Positions 50,101 through 63,106 of a DNA stretch of 64,000 bases are shown here, piece after piece. Origin of the DNA: Dendrophyllia cribrosa (Eukaryota > Cnidaria > Anthozoa > Scleractinia > Dendrophylliidae); assembly GCA_024195265.1 (NCBI GenBank), contig JAJLRJ010000014.1, positions 16,385,959 through 16,449,958 of the forward strand, in the 5' to 3' direction. The position numbers and the translations under genes are program-made. The notes under the pieces are model-generated. The model made no database searches. It saw only the letters and a list, made by a program, of their open reading frames with translations, and was not told where the DNA came from. Position 1 is the stretch's first letter. Every line of letters begins with the position of its first letter.

Positions 50101-53100
50101 ACCCCAGACTTAAACACAAAACCAGTCACGACAGAACCTCAATCCGGGATATCATAGCAACCCTTGACGTTTGAGGCTGTGGATGAAATCCTACCATGTG
50201 ACCATTCAAATGAAAGCTCCTAAGCAGTACTTTTCTATAGAACTGTTTGTTTTTTCAGCATTTTACAAAATTAAATTTGGGACTGTTGACTTTCGCCGCT
50301 CTTGAAAGAGAAAGGCTCAATTCGGGATCCCCGAGGCAAACTTCCGTTTACACAGCAAGGTTCCAACATTCTGAGAACATATGGATGCAGCAAAAGATTT
50401 TTTGCGGCCTAACCAACTGGTAATTAAGTGATTTTAGTTGATAGTGTTACAATTCAGGCATTACGCCGGTTAGCAAAAGTGATTTCATTTTCACACAGTT
50501 ACAAACATGAAAAAAAATTGGATTAAATAAATATGTTGTCATCTAGTGCACAAAACATTCGCGGAGCGACAAAAATGATTTAACTCTGAAGGCTGCTCAT
50601 TCAAAACTTGATAATATATATAACTCGCTGTGTTTACAACACCGAAACTATTCAAAGGTGAATAAACTTAACACTTATTAACTGACTTAACACTTATTAA
50701 CCGCAACGTTGTTGTTCAGAAGTCTACAAGCTATTACTAATAAGATGTTGTATGTGTAAACCGACACTTGCAAGTCAGGAGGAGAAACTGAGAAAATATT
50801 CCCTACCAGTAAGATGTGTTCCTCGGACCAGCTTTGCCACGCTTTCTCGGATTAAAACTGTCCCTTTGCTGTAATTCAGTGCTCCATACTCTTCAAGATG
50901 TCAAGCGCAGGTTTTGAACTCAAGGCGACGTTGTGACACCGGCAGTAGTTTTACACTAGCGATATTTAACGAGGATCAACGATATTTCACTCGCAAGACG
51001 AGATATCAACACGCAAAGACTGTGTGTGCAGTAAAATACCGTATGCGACGAATGCATCGGAGTGGACAGCTAATTAAATAACAATGCACAAGTATGTGAT
51101 AACTGCAGATATCGTCCCTGGAGGCTCATTATCATAAGTAATCAAAAATGCCGTCTACCCTAGCGGTAAATAAGTGCCGTTCTGGCTGCAGGCGAAATAC
51201 TTCTAAAATTAACATCTGCTTGGCCAAAGGAGTAAATAACTCAGCGAGATATCGTTATTATTTCAGTACACTATCTAGCTTATCGTGTACAACACAGTCC
51301 TGTATCGCATGCTAATGAAGGGAACAAACGATGGTATCGACTTCACACGAAATGATTAGTGTTAATAACAACATAAATGCCAAAGTGACAGGTCACGAAT
51401 TACCCATCGGTGATTTATAACATTTAAGAGCTGTCTTTATAGCATATAACCACGGAAAAGACTTAATTTTGAAAACACATTCTCCCAGAAATTCCACCGG
51501 TCAGTTAACTTTAAACGTGCCGAACGAAAGATTATAAGATAAAAGCATGTTATTATCTCAAGAACACAGGAAACCATTCCATCAATTCCCAATTACGCCT
51601 CTTCAAATCGATATTATCCATTTAACCCTTCAAGCCCCTAGAATGCCACATATCAAAATTCAAGAAAACTTACCAAATTTCATTTAAAAAATATTGAAAA
51701 ACAAATGGTACCATGCAAAAGTACAGCTGAAGAGGTTTCATTTAAATGGTCACACCATAGGATTTCGTCCACAAACTCAAACATTAGAACTACACAACAT
51801 GCCTCCAAAATTGACTCTAAGCAGTCTAAGCAGGTAATAAGCTCCTGCTCTAAGCTAGAGTGAAAGGGCAGTTCTCTTTGTTGAGTTTTTGTTTGACACT
51901 GGTAAAAGTTATGTTTGATTAAAGATTTAAATTACGAAAAGAAATTAAATTCCAATCGCTTCCTATGAAAATGAATATTCACTCTATTTAAGTTTTGATG
52001 GGTTACAAACGGCTAAGGAAAAAACATAAGAAATTATTTTAATTATCTCCAAAACAAAATAAAAATAAAACATGACGTGTCAACCAAATATGGTGTTTAT
52101 CAGCATGGGGAGGCAGTCTTAAACGTGCCATGCACAAATCAGTTATTTAGGCTAACCGTGAAGAATATTCAAATGTTTTTGTTTAACAAAACAACTCTTA
52201 TATTTTATTTAGTTACGTCTGTAAAAGTGTTTGCTTTTCAAAACCGCGTTTGTGAACTACAATTGAATACGTACACAAAACGGACGTCTAATTAGAACAG
52301 GCTCACCTTCAACATTAAAGCCCCTTTTGTGCAATAAGCACCCGTATTAGTTCGACGCTTTGGTCAATTTAATTCCTATACGAGGCTTTGATGCTTTGCT
52401 CAACAAAAACGAATAAAACGCAACAACAGAATGTTGATCACGCAACATGAAGATTACAATCGAAGACTCCTTTGACGTCCTTTTCATCGTTCTGTTTCAA
52501 ACAGTGAAAGCTCAATGGAAACACGCAAAAGGAAATAATAGGTCTCAATGACGGACAAAACTTTGACATGAATTAAGCTTTATTCTCAGATATCAATGTG
52601 TGAAACAACGAAACACAAACAACATAATAAAGAAGAGCTCGATGGTTTTCATTAACCTAAGGATTGAAAAGCTCAAACCCAGTTTGATTACTTCTGGGCT
52701 TGTTGCGGATGCAAAAGCATCTTAACCCTTTAACTTCCAAGAGTGTCAAAAATCAAAATTCAAGAAAAATCCCAAATTTCATTTTGTAAAATATTGAAAA
52801 ACAAATGGCACCATGCAAAAGTACTGCTGAAGAGGTTTCATTTGAATGGTCAAACCATAGAATTTCATCAACAGACTCAAAAGTTAGAACAAATGGTACC
52901 ATGCAAAAGTACTGCTGAAGAGGTTTCATTTGAATGGTCACACCATAGGATTTCATCAACAGACTCAAAAGTTAGAACAAATGGTACCATGCAAAAGTAC
53001 TGCTGAAGAGGTTTCATTTGAATGGTCACCCCATAGGATTTCATCAACAGACTCAAAAGTTAGAACAAATGGTTCCATGCAAAAGCACTGCAGAAGAGGT

Positions 53101-56100
53101 TTCATTTGAATGGTCACACCATAGGATTTCATCCACAGAATCAAAAGTTAGAACAAATGTTACCATGCAAAAGTACTGCTGAAGAGGTTTTATTTGAATG
53201 GTCACACCATAGGATTTCATCCACAGAATCAAAAGTTAGAACAAATGTTACCATGCAAAAGTACTGCTGAAGAGTTTTATTTGAATGGTCACACCATAGG
53301 ATTTCATCGACAGACTCAAAAGTTAGAACTACACTACATATCTCCATGAGTCTGGGAGTGAAAAGGTTAAACATCACGATTTTACTCAAAATTTAAGAAA
53401 CACCCACCTGTTTCTGCAGCCGAGGCAGCTCTGAGGGAGCTACGGTTGAGAGCGCGGCTGTTTAAATTAAAAAATAAAGGAAGTAGCGGGTTTGAATTCC
53501 ACTGAACCGAAACACGATTTTTTTCTGGACTTTCTTTTCGACTTATATTTGTTTTTTCACAGGTGAGAAAATCGCTAAATTCACTTGCAATTAGAATAGA
53601 AGATTATTACTGTAATGCCAGAGTAGGTATTTAATCAATACAGTGACAAAAGTGCCAACAGTTAGCTCGCTTAAGCGTGTTATAAAGTTCTTATCTCTTG
53701 TTTATCGCGTTATCGGTGTTTGCTTTTCCTTACTATGTGATAAGATAGTCAAGTTTGCGGTTTAAAAAACAAATACATTTCGATTGAAATACAAAATGAA
53801 CATGCGGCCGATCTGTCCAATGTTTTCTTATGGTGCAAGGTGGTTCTAATAAGGTTTGGATATGTGAATAATATCCAAATGTTAATGAAGTGATTGACTA
53901 GTTATATTTTTGTGGTGGTGTTAATTACGTGGTGGTGTTAATTATGTTAATTATGTGCACATCATGCACAATGTGGTTGTAACCATGCATGAAAATTTTA
54001 AGTGTGTCCATTCAAATACAAGCTTTTTGACAAATGCATCTTTTTAGGATGGTAAGCTAGTACTTAACTGTATTAGCTAAACATATCTTAACCATATTAG
54101 CTGAACATATCTTAACTATATTCACTCGACATATCTGTCAGTCTTCGTCAAAGATGCGCAAAGAGAATGCCTGCCATTACAATGTCACAGATAGCAAAAG
54201 CAATCTATATAAACACGTTAGCTTACAGGCTTGCTATATGGAGAAGTCATTCCCTTTGAAATTTTGTCTTTTTTTTTAATTTCGCCGTAAAGTATGTCAG
54301 GCGTGCGTTTCTGAAAACTCCCGAAGACTTTTTGGGCCCGGAAAGCTATTTTATGTGCAGACAATTTACCAACATAGATTCAGTTTTCGTCGTTTTCAAA
54401 ACTAAGCAATAAAATCTTAAGTTGACGAGAAACTTTGCACTGGTTTTCGGGCTGAAAACTTCACCGCGAATTGGAAGAGATTGAACTTCAAAAATCACTT
54501 TCGGGCGAGAAAAGTCTTCGGGTGTTTCGAGAAACGCACGCCAGGTTATTTTTGGAATTGTATGATATGAGTTTCTTATCTATTTAATTAAAGTATTTAA
54601 TTTGGTTAGATTGGTATCGATGCTTGTTAGTCGACACAATAGTGATCTATTGGTTTTGTTACAGAGAAGTTTTCAATTGAGTGTCCTAAAACCAATTTAC
54701 TCTGACCAATCACAACAGTCGTAAACAATCCAATGAACCAATCAGAGCTCGAAGCAATCACATGCCGGCGGCGCCAAGCGCGGGAAAACGCGTGCGAGCA
54801 AGACACGATTGGTTTTGGTTTTACTTCTGATTGGTCAAGAAAGTGGCGCGAGATTTTTTAGCCAATCACAAAGCGTAGCAATGAAAAACCAAAGCCATTG
54901 TGTAATTACTTTCCACACTCAACTGAAAACTGCTCTATACCTGGTTATGGCATTTCCTGCGGTTTTCTTTTGTAAAAAGTATTTTGATTCCTGTTGGTAG
55001 CAAGATTTTTTATACTTTATTTTCTCGGTCCATGTATGCATTTTATTGATATGGATGTTATCGACATTAAAGTTCGATCTATATGAACCCTGAAACTCCA
55101 AAGAGCGCCAAAGATCAAAAATTCAACTAAAATCCGAAATTACGTTTGTAAAAAACTGAAATCAAATGGCACCATGCAAAAGTACTGCCGAAAAGGTTTC
55201 ATTTGAATAGTCGCACCATATGATTTCATCCAAAAACTCAAAAGTTAGAACTGAACAACATGTCTCCATAATTGACTCTGGGAGTGAAAAGTTAAGTTGT
55301 TTCTGAGCCAGAGCGTCGGAGTTGTTTGCATAATTGATGACCTGTATTATTATTAGCCAAGCCCGACTTATAAATTGGGTTGTGTGCTTCTCGTTAAATA
55401 TTCAAGTGTCTGAATTGTGTCTTCATCCGTAAGAAACAAGACCCTCGTCAAGATAACTTCAGACAAAATAAAAACAAATTCACCAATGTAGTATTTTCAC
55501 ATGTTCCATCCCTCCTTAGGGTCAAACCATGTGTTTATGCCGATAAAATCCTAAAGTGTGACCATTCAAATGAAAGCTATTGAGTAGTAATTTCCTGTGG
55601 CGCTGTCTATTATGCTGTACAAGCGGTTCTACCTTTCAAGTCTGTAGATGAAATCCTAAAGTGTGACCATTCAAATAAAAACTATCGAGCAGTACTTTCC
55701 TGTGGTACTGTTTATTATGCTGTACAACGTGATCCTAACTTTTAAGTCTGCGGATGAAATCCTAAAGTGTGACCATTCAAATAAAAGCTACGGAGCAGTA
55801 CTTTCCTGTGGTATTGTTTATTATGTTGTACAAGGTGGTCCTAACTTTTGAGTCTGTGGATGAAATCCTAAAGTGTGACCATTCAAATAAAAACTATCGA
55901 GCAGTACTTTCCTGTGGTACTGTTTATTATGCTGTACAACGTGATCCTAACTTTTAAGTCTGCGGATGAAATCCTAAAGTGTGACCATTCAAATAAAAGC
56001 TACTGAGCAGTACTTTCCTGTGGTACTGTTTATTTTTATATGCTGTACAAGGTGGTTCTAACTTTTGAGTCTGTGGATGAAATCCTAAAGTGTGACCATT

Positions 56101-59100
56101 CAAATGAAAGCTTTTGAGTAGTAATTTCCTGTGGTACTGTTGTTATGCTTTGACTAATTTTCCGAGTGAAAGAAATCCAAGTGTGATCACCAACATTTCT
56201 TTGTCATTAACTTTATATAAACAGTTACTAATTTTGTAAACATCCTGAACCGATGATGGATATTGAAGTTATTCGAAACATGTTTTCCAAACTTAAACAT
56301 TGTGTCGTGTTTTTGAAATGTGTAATATCTATAATATTGCTACGAAATTTCGGGGAAATAAAAATTACTGAGCAGTACTTTCCTGTGGTACTGTTGATTA
56401 TGTTGTTAACGGTGGTTGTAATTTTTGAGCATAGCCGGATAAAATGCTTTAGTGTGATTATTGAAATAAGGTCTGTGAACTGTGAACTTGTAAACTGTTT
56501 GTTTTTTATAAATTCACAGTGAAGTGAAAATCACAAAATTTGTCAAATTTGAATATTAGAATTGCGACTAATGCATAAACCTTATTCGCACATCACACAT
56601 TTTCAACGCACTAGAAATTACACATTTTCATTCCTTATTGTACATGAAGGTTACATACAATCAGCATATCTAATTGACTCTCAAGCTAAGTTTAATATGT
56701 AACACAAGTCCAACTGTTAGATATTGGAAAAGACAACGGCAAAAATGTTCCACGAGGATGTTCATATTCAACTGTCAAAGAAACCGAGAACAAAGCTTTC
56801 ACTAACAGCCTTACTACCCTTGACATAAGCATTCAAGAAACTTGAATTATGATCAGACGCGACGCCGCAGTGGTGCAGAAATAAGACGCAAGGCTTTAGC
56901 TGCATTTACCTTTAACTTCCAAGTCGAGCGCCAAAGATCAAAACATTGAAAAACAAATGGTACCATGCAAAAGTACTGCTGAAGAGGTTTCATTTGAATG
57001 GTCACACCGTAAGATTTCGCCAACAGATTCAAAAGTTAGAACTACACTACATGTCTTCATAATTGAGTCTGGCAGTGAATGGGTTAAACTTCACAATTTT
57101 ACTTAAAATTCAAGCAAAACCCACCTGTTTCAGCAGCCGACGCAGAGGGAGCTATGCTCAGGCACAACATCAGTTAAACGCTGCATAAGTAACACATGGT
57201 GACAAGCTGCGACTTACTATCCAAACAATGATTATTATTCAAGCGAATTATTGTCAGCAGACTTATAGACGACGCATCGATGGTTTGCCCATAACTTGAG
57301 TGTTAAGATCAACATAAAGATTCTCCTTAGAGCTTTGCATTTATTTGTTTATGATTTTCTAGGAAGAAGTGGACTTAAGTCAGATTAGAATCTACATTCC
57401 AATAACCTTACATTACTGATTTCTTCTGTTACTCGTGCTGAAGATGGATGATGATTCATCCGAATCATGTTCAGATTAAAAAACGCCGTTACTATTTTGA
57501 AAATGATTTCTTTTACTGAAAAACGAAGATAGCAATTGATCACTGTTGATAATGACACCACCTACACACACAACACACACGGGCAGAAAAATGAATAGAG
57601 CAGGGAGGTTAGGAGCTAGGATGATATGAACCAAAGAGAAACGAGGCAACACCCGCATGTCGTTTTTATCACGAAAACCAGAGTTCCCGGAAGCAAAGAA
57701 ACCTCTGGATGAACGAGAACAAACAACAAATTCAACTCATTCATGACGCCTGCCCTTCTTCTCAAGTAACTTTATGAAGGTATGTAAAACAAGCCGCAAA
57801 AAGAAGCAATGACAGAAATAAAACGCAAGTGTCCCGAGGGCGTGTTGTTTCACAAAATCGTGCCAGCGTGGGCGTCGTTTCGTCTGTGGTATTTAAAAAG
57901 AGGGCGTCAATATGATCTCCTGCCGCATTCATACTTGTATAAACAGGTCTATAAGATTGCCTAGGTATATATCTTTAGTAGGGAATCTGTATGTGATTTA
58001 GAACTGCGATTAAAAGCAAATTTTATTATTTGAAATTTTCGGTATGGATTTATAATGAGTTTAGACGTTAATTTAATCAACAATAAACACACGTCTCACC
58101 TTTATTAACAATTTTTATTTGGATACTCAAATTTATTATTTTGTAAAAAAAAGAACAATTATTATTTCATTAAAAATGATTCTAAAATTGATTCTAAGCC
58201 CATTTACCACGCTGCATCTGAGAATGGTCGGTTTTATCACACCAGCAATTCAAAATTTGATTATTTACCTTTCAAGATCCAAACACTTACATTTATTTTC
58301 ATGTCGTTAGTTCTAGGAATTCTCAGATGATTTTCGTTACTCTCATAACCCGTTCACTGACAATGTGTTGAGAAAGCTGAAGGTGATCACATTTGGTGCA
58401 GCAGGCAATATAAAGAAGAAACAAAACCACGTCTGGTGAAGAGACGTCTGATAAACGACAGAAAGCATTCCATACTGATGACGTAGCTCTACACAGCTCT
58501 GGGTATTACGTCTGATTGGGATTTGTTTCGGTTGACAACAGAAGCACTAAAAGGACTTCTGAAACAGGGTATACCGAGTCAATAATGGAGACAGGTAGTG
58601 TAGTTCTAACTTTTGAGTCTGTGGACGAAATCCTATGGTGTGACCATTCAAATGAAACCTCTTCAGCAGTACTTTTGCATGGTACCATTTGTTCTAACTT
58701 TTGAGTCTGTGGACGAAATCCTATGGTGTGACCATTCAAATGAAACCTCTTCAGCAGTACTTTTGCATGGTACCATTTGTTCTAACTTTTGAGTCTGTGG
58801 ACGCAATCCTATGGTGTGACCATTCAAATGAAACCTCTTCAGCAGTACTTTTGCATGGTACCATTTGTTCTAACTTTTGAATCTGTGGATGAAATCCTAT
58901 GGTGTGACCATTCAAATGAAACCTCTTCAGCAGTACTTTTGCATGGTACCATTTGTTCTAACTTTTGAGTCTGTGGACGAAATCCTATGGTGCGACCATT
59001 CAAATGAAACCTCTTCAGCAGTACTTTTGCATGGTACCATTTGTTTTTCAATGAGAGTTGTCCCAATATTATACAATGCAGCGTAGCGATTGGTCAGAGA

Positions 59101-62100
59101 ATCTTACATCCAACATGAACATGTTGCAACAAATGTATAATTACTATTACTACATTACTGTAAAATTTTCAATTCTTTTAAGGGGTTAATTTGTCAGACT
59201 ATCAGGGCCACACAGCACGGATTTTTGTCTTTCAACTCTTATTGTATGAAATATAAAACATCATTGATATTTTTTAATGCTATTATTTACTCTTATATTA
59301 TATTATCTTATATTTGATTAATCTAAAAGTTACTACATCGTTTATTAATATCATTAATTTAGAAAAATAATTTATTTTCTCCTCAATTTTAGTTAACCTA
59401 TTAAAAATTATTTCAATCGCCAAGAATTTTTTTACGCATTTCTCACGCGTCCTATGATCATCCTTTTGTCAGAACGACCGAACTAGGAAAGCGCGTACCC
59501 TGTTATTACGATAAAGAATTAGACCTTAAAAGAAAGATGGCTGTGTGGCAAACTAATTTTCAAACCAATTCAAAGATAATATATTAGAGTTTAGGATTTT
59601 AAGGAACTGAAATGACAGAAATGTTTATTATTTGTTAGGAGCTCACACATTAGACGTTAAGGGGAAGAGTAACGATATATGGTTCCACAACTTTAACAAT
59701 ATGTTATCTGTAAGTCATTCAAGTATTTAATTTTGCTTCTTACTTGGTTTTGCCGTTTTAATGCTAACTTCTCACTTTCACTCCCAGAGTTACATCTCAC
59801 GTCATGTAAGAACATGCAATATGTCAACATAGAAAAACAACTTGCCGGTTTCGCTCGAGAAAAAGCCGGTTTTCCTATGTTAATCGTTTCCACGAAGCTT
59901 GCATCAATTTGTTAACTTCTGTGGATTTTTGGTACGGCAAAAACGGAAAAAGTTATAACCTTGGCTTGATGAATTGAATTGAAATGAGTCAGAAAGATTA
60001 TAATGAGACATAGTAATAATAACGATTTAAAACCACAAAAAAATATTCATGCGAGTGACTGATTGACTGACAAATGAACCCCTCCAAATGCTTAATATAA
60101 AATTCCAAACAATATGCGCAACTCAAAAAACTATATTTACAACCAAGAAAAAAAACAGCAACATGCGTTTTTAATTTGAACGTTTTTTTGTTTATAAAAC
60201 AAAACGCTACTAACTACTAAAATTCACCTTTCGATCTGTTTAAAATAATTATCTCATTTTAAATAATTGATCTTGAAATATGACTGTCAATTCATGGCTT
60301 TTCCGAACAATCTTCTGCTTCTGTGTGAACAAGCAAAATATTTGGGGAAAAAAATTAACTTTGGGAACGATTCTCCGCGAGACACCGTCTATTTTAAATT
60401 ACAATTTAACTTGATTTCAGATACCAGATGCATGCAGATACCTTTTAATTGTAATTATAAGCCATTAAGAGCGGTTTTCAATAGAGTATCCGAAGTTATT
60501 TCGCGATTGTTTTGATTTTGCACAACTACGCTTGTGATTGGTTAAAAAATCTCGTGCCACTTTTTCAACCAATCAGAAGTAAAACCCAAACCAATCATGA
60601 CTTGCTCGCACGGGTTTTCCCGCGCTTGGCGCCGGCTATTTGCTAAGAGTTCTGATTGGTTCATTGGATTGTCTGCGTCTGTTGTGATTGGCCAGAGTAA
60701 TTTCTTTGTTTTCGGTTTTACGACACTCAATTGAAAACTGCTCTAGAAGCAGAAGAATCCGAACATTTGATGCCAGGAGACCTTCATGCATGTTACTTAC
60801 CATTTCTAATAACGCTTTCGAATTCGGTCCCACGATTGATGTAAATTCTCCTTACTTACGCCATACATTCCATTCAAAGTTTGATTGAGAATTTGGCAGT
60901 AGACTAGTAAGGGTTTTAAAGGCAATATATTCCAACGGAAAATGGCCGTTTTTCATACTAAATAAGGATTATCCCTCTGCGACGAACTTCGGCAAACGCT
61001 TGTAGTTCCTGTTCGTCTCCAGCGATAAACTACACCGACTACAGAGGACAGTTCGTCCAGACGGCAGACGGACAACGCGAACTACGATGCGTATAAACAG
61101 ATGAACTACGTGATGTATGTCTAGGTTAGCCTCAGAAGGATAATGACGTTATTAATGCTGTTACTTTCGACAGCAATTTGTTTGACAAGGCATAATTTTT
61201 CAATATAACAGGAAAATATACCAAGGTTGGGAGTGGAAAGTCCAGTCAAATCGTGAGCCATATAATGGGATCTAACTGTTGAATCAGTGAATTGAATTCT
61301 GTGACCATTCATTGAGTAATTGTTTTTCCAGTGCTACTGTTTATTATGCTGTACAAAGTGGTTCTAACTTCCAAGTATGTGGATGAAATCCTAAAGTGTG
61401 ACCAATCAAATGAAAGCTATTGAGCAGTACTTTCCTGTGGTACTGTTTATTATGCTGTACAAAGTGCAAAGTGGTTCTAACTTTCAAGTGAAAGCCACTG
61501 AGCACTGCTTATTATGCTGTGCAAGCTCTGGTTGTAACTTTTGAGTCTGTGGATGAAGTACTAAAGTGTGACCAGTCAAATGAAAGCTATTGAGCAGTAC
61601 TTTCCTGTGGTACTGTTTATTATGCTGTACAATGTGGTTCTAACTTTGGAGTCTGTGGATGAAATCCTAAGGTGTGACCATTCAAATGAAAGCAACTGAG
61701 CAGTACTTTCCTGTGGTACTGTTTATTATGCTGTGCAAGCTGGTTTAAACTTTTGAGTCTGTGAATGGAATCCTAAAGCCTGACCAATCAAATGAAAGCT
61801 ATTGAGCAGTACTTTCCTGTGGTACTGTTTATTATGCTGTACAATGTGGTTCTAACTTTGGAGTCTGTGGATGAAATCCTAAGGTGTGACCATTCAAATG
61901 AAAGCAACTGAGCAGTACTTTCCTGTGGTACTGTTTATTATGCTGTACAACGTGGTTCTAACTTTTGAGTCTGTGGATGAAATCCTAAAGTGTGACCATT
62001 CAAATGAAAGCTACTGCGCAGAACTTTCCAGTGGTGCTGTTCTTTCAATACAATTTTTCAAGAAAATTCGTTAAAATTGTCACATTTTAGAATAAAGTTT

Positions 62101-63070
62101 TAGCAGTACCATGAGGAGGCTTTACCTTCTCTAGCACTGCTTGCATCATGTGGTGGTGAAGATGGAGGTCCTTCACTGTCATACCAATTTTCCACCCAAG
62201 GATACAGCACAGTGTCTGGATTCTCCATGGGTTCTAACGAGTGACGGATTATCGACCGTAGTCTCTCGTTATCTTTGATTTCTTAAAGAAAAGAAGAAAA
62301 GAAAAGATTTGTGAGATGTGAGTTTGAAACTTTGGAAGTGAGCCCGCACGCAACCCGTGACAGTTGGGATTGGAGTTTCGCGCGAACGTCTTAAGCCAAA
62401 CAGAATAGATAGAACCTTTATGTAAATGTCAATGTATTTAGCCCTAATAGAGCAGTTTTCAATTGAGTGTCGAAAGTAATTACACAATTGCTTTGGCTTT
62501 GCGTTTCTACGCTTTGTGATTGGCTAAACAATCTCGCGCCACTTACTCGACCAATCAGAAGTAAAACCAAAACCAATCGTGACTTGCTCGCACGCGTTTT
62601 CCCGCGCTTGGCGCCGGCGACATGGAATTGCTCCGAGCTCTGATTGGTTCATTGGATTGTTTACGACTGCTGTGATTGGTCAGAGTAATTACTTTGGTTT
62701 TGGTTTTACGATACTCAATTGAAAACTGCTCTAAAAGGTGGAAAAACTTGCGCCTACTTGCGGGTAAAATTGAGCTCGATCAAAATGATCGCAAGTCAAC
62801 GCAAACCATCGCAAGTAATAATAATAATAATAATAATATGCATTTGTATAGCGCAAATTCTATATACATATTCAAATGCGCTTCACAATCAATCAGACCC
62901 ACCCCACCCATGAACAAGTAACACTGAGGGTGGTCACAGCCAGGGTTTGTTACGTCCTCAGTGGTTCTTTTACGTCCCCATGGGAGACGGGACCGCCATT
63001 TCTACGTGGTCATCCGAGCCACGTGAAGGTCTAACCATTTGCCGATGCCATAGCAAAGGTAGCACCTTCA

Positions 63071-63106
<36 letters not shown>

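Noticed and set aside
52883..53330. CRISPR-like appearance of regularly spaced repeats
   Set aside because: Units are contiguous with no unique spacers, the genome is eukaryotic, and the array lies inside a transposon.
55663..55957. Repeated ORFs beginning [12 protein letters not shown] or similar across many loci
   Set aside because: They are translations of the 106-bp and 88-bp units, shift frame with unit length, occur on both strands and never extend beyond the arrays.
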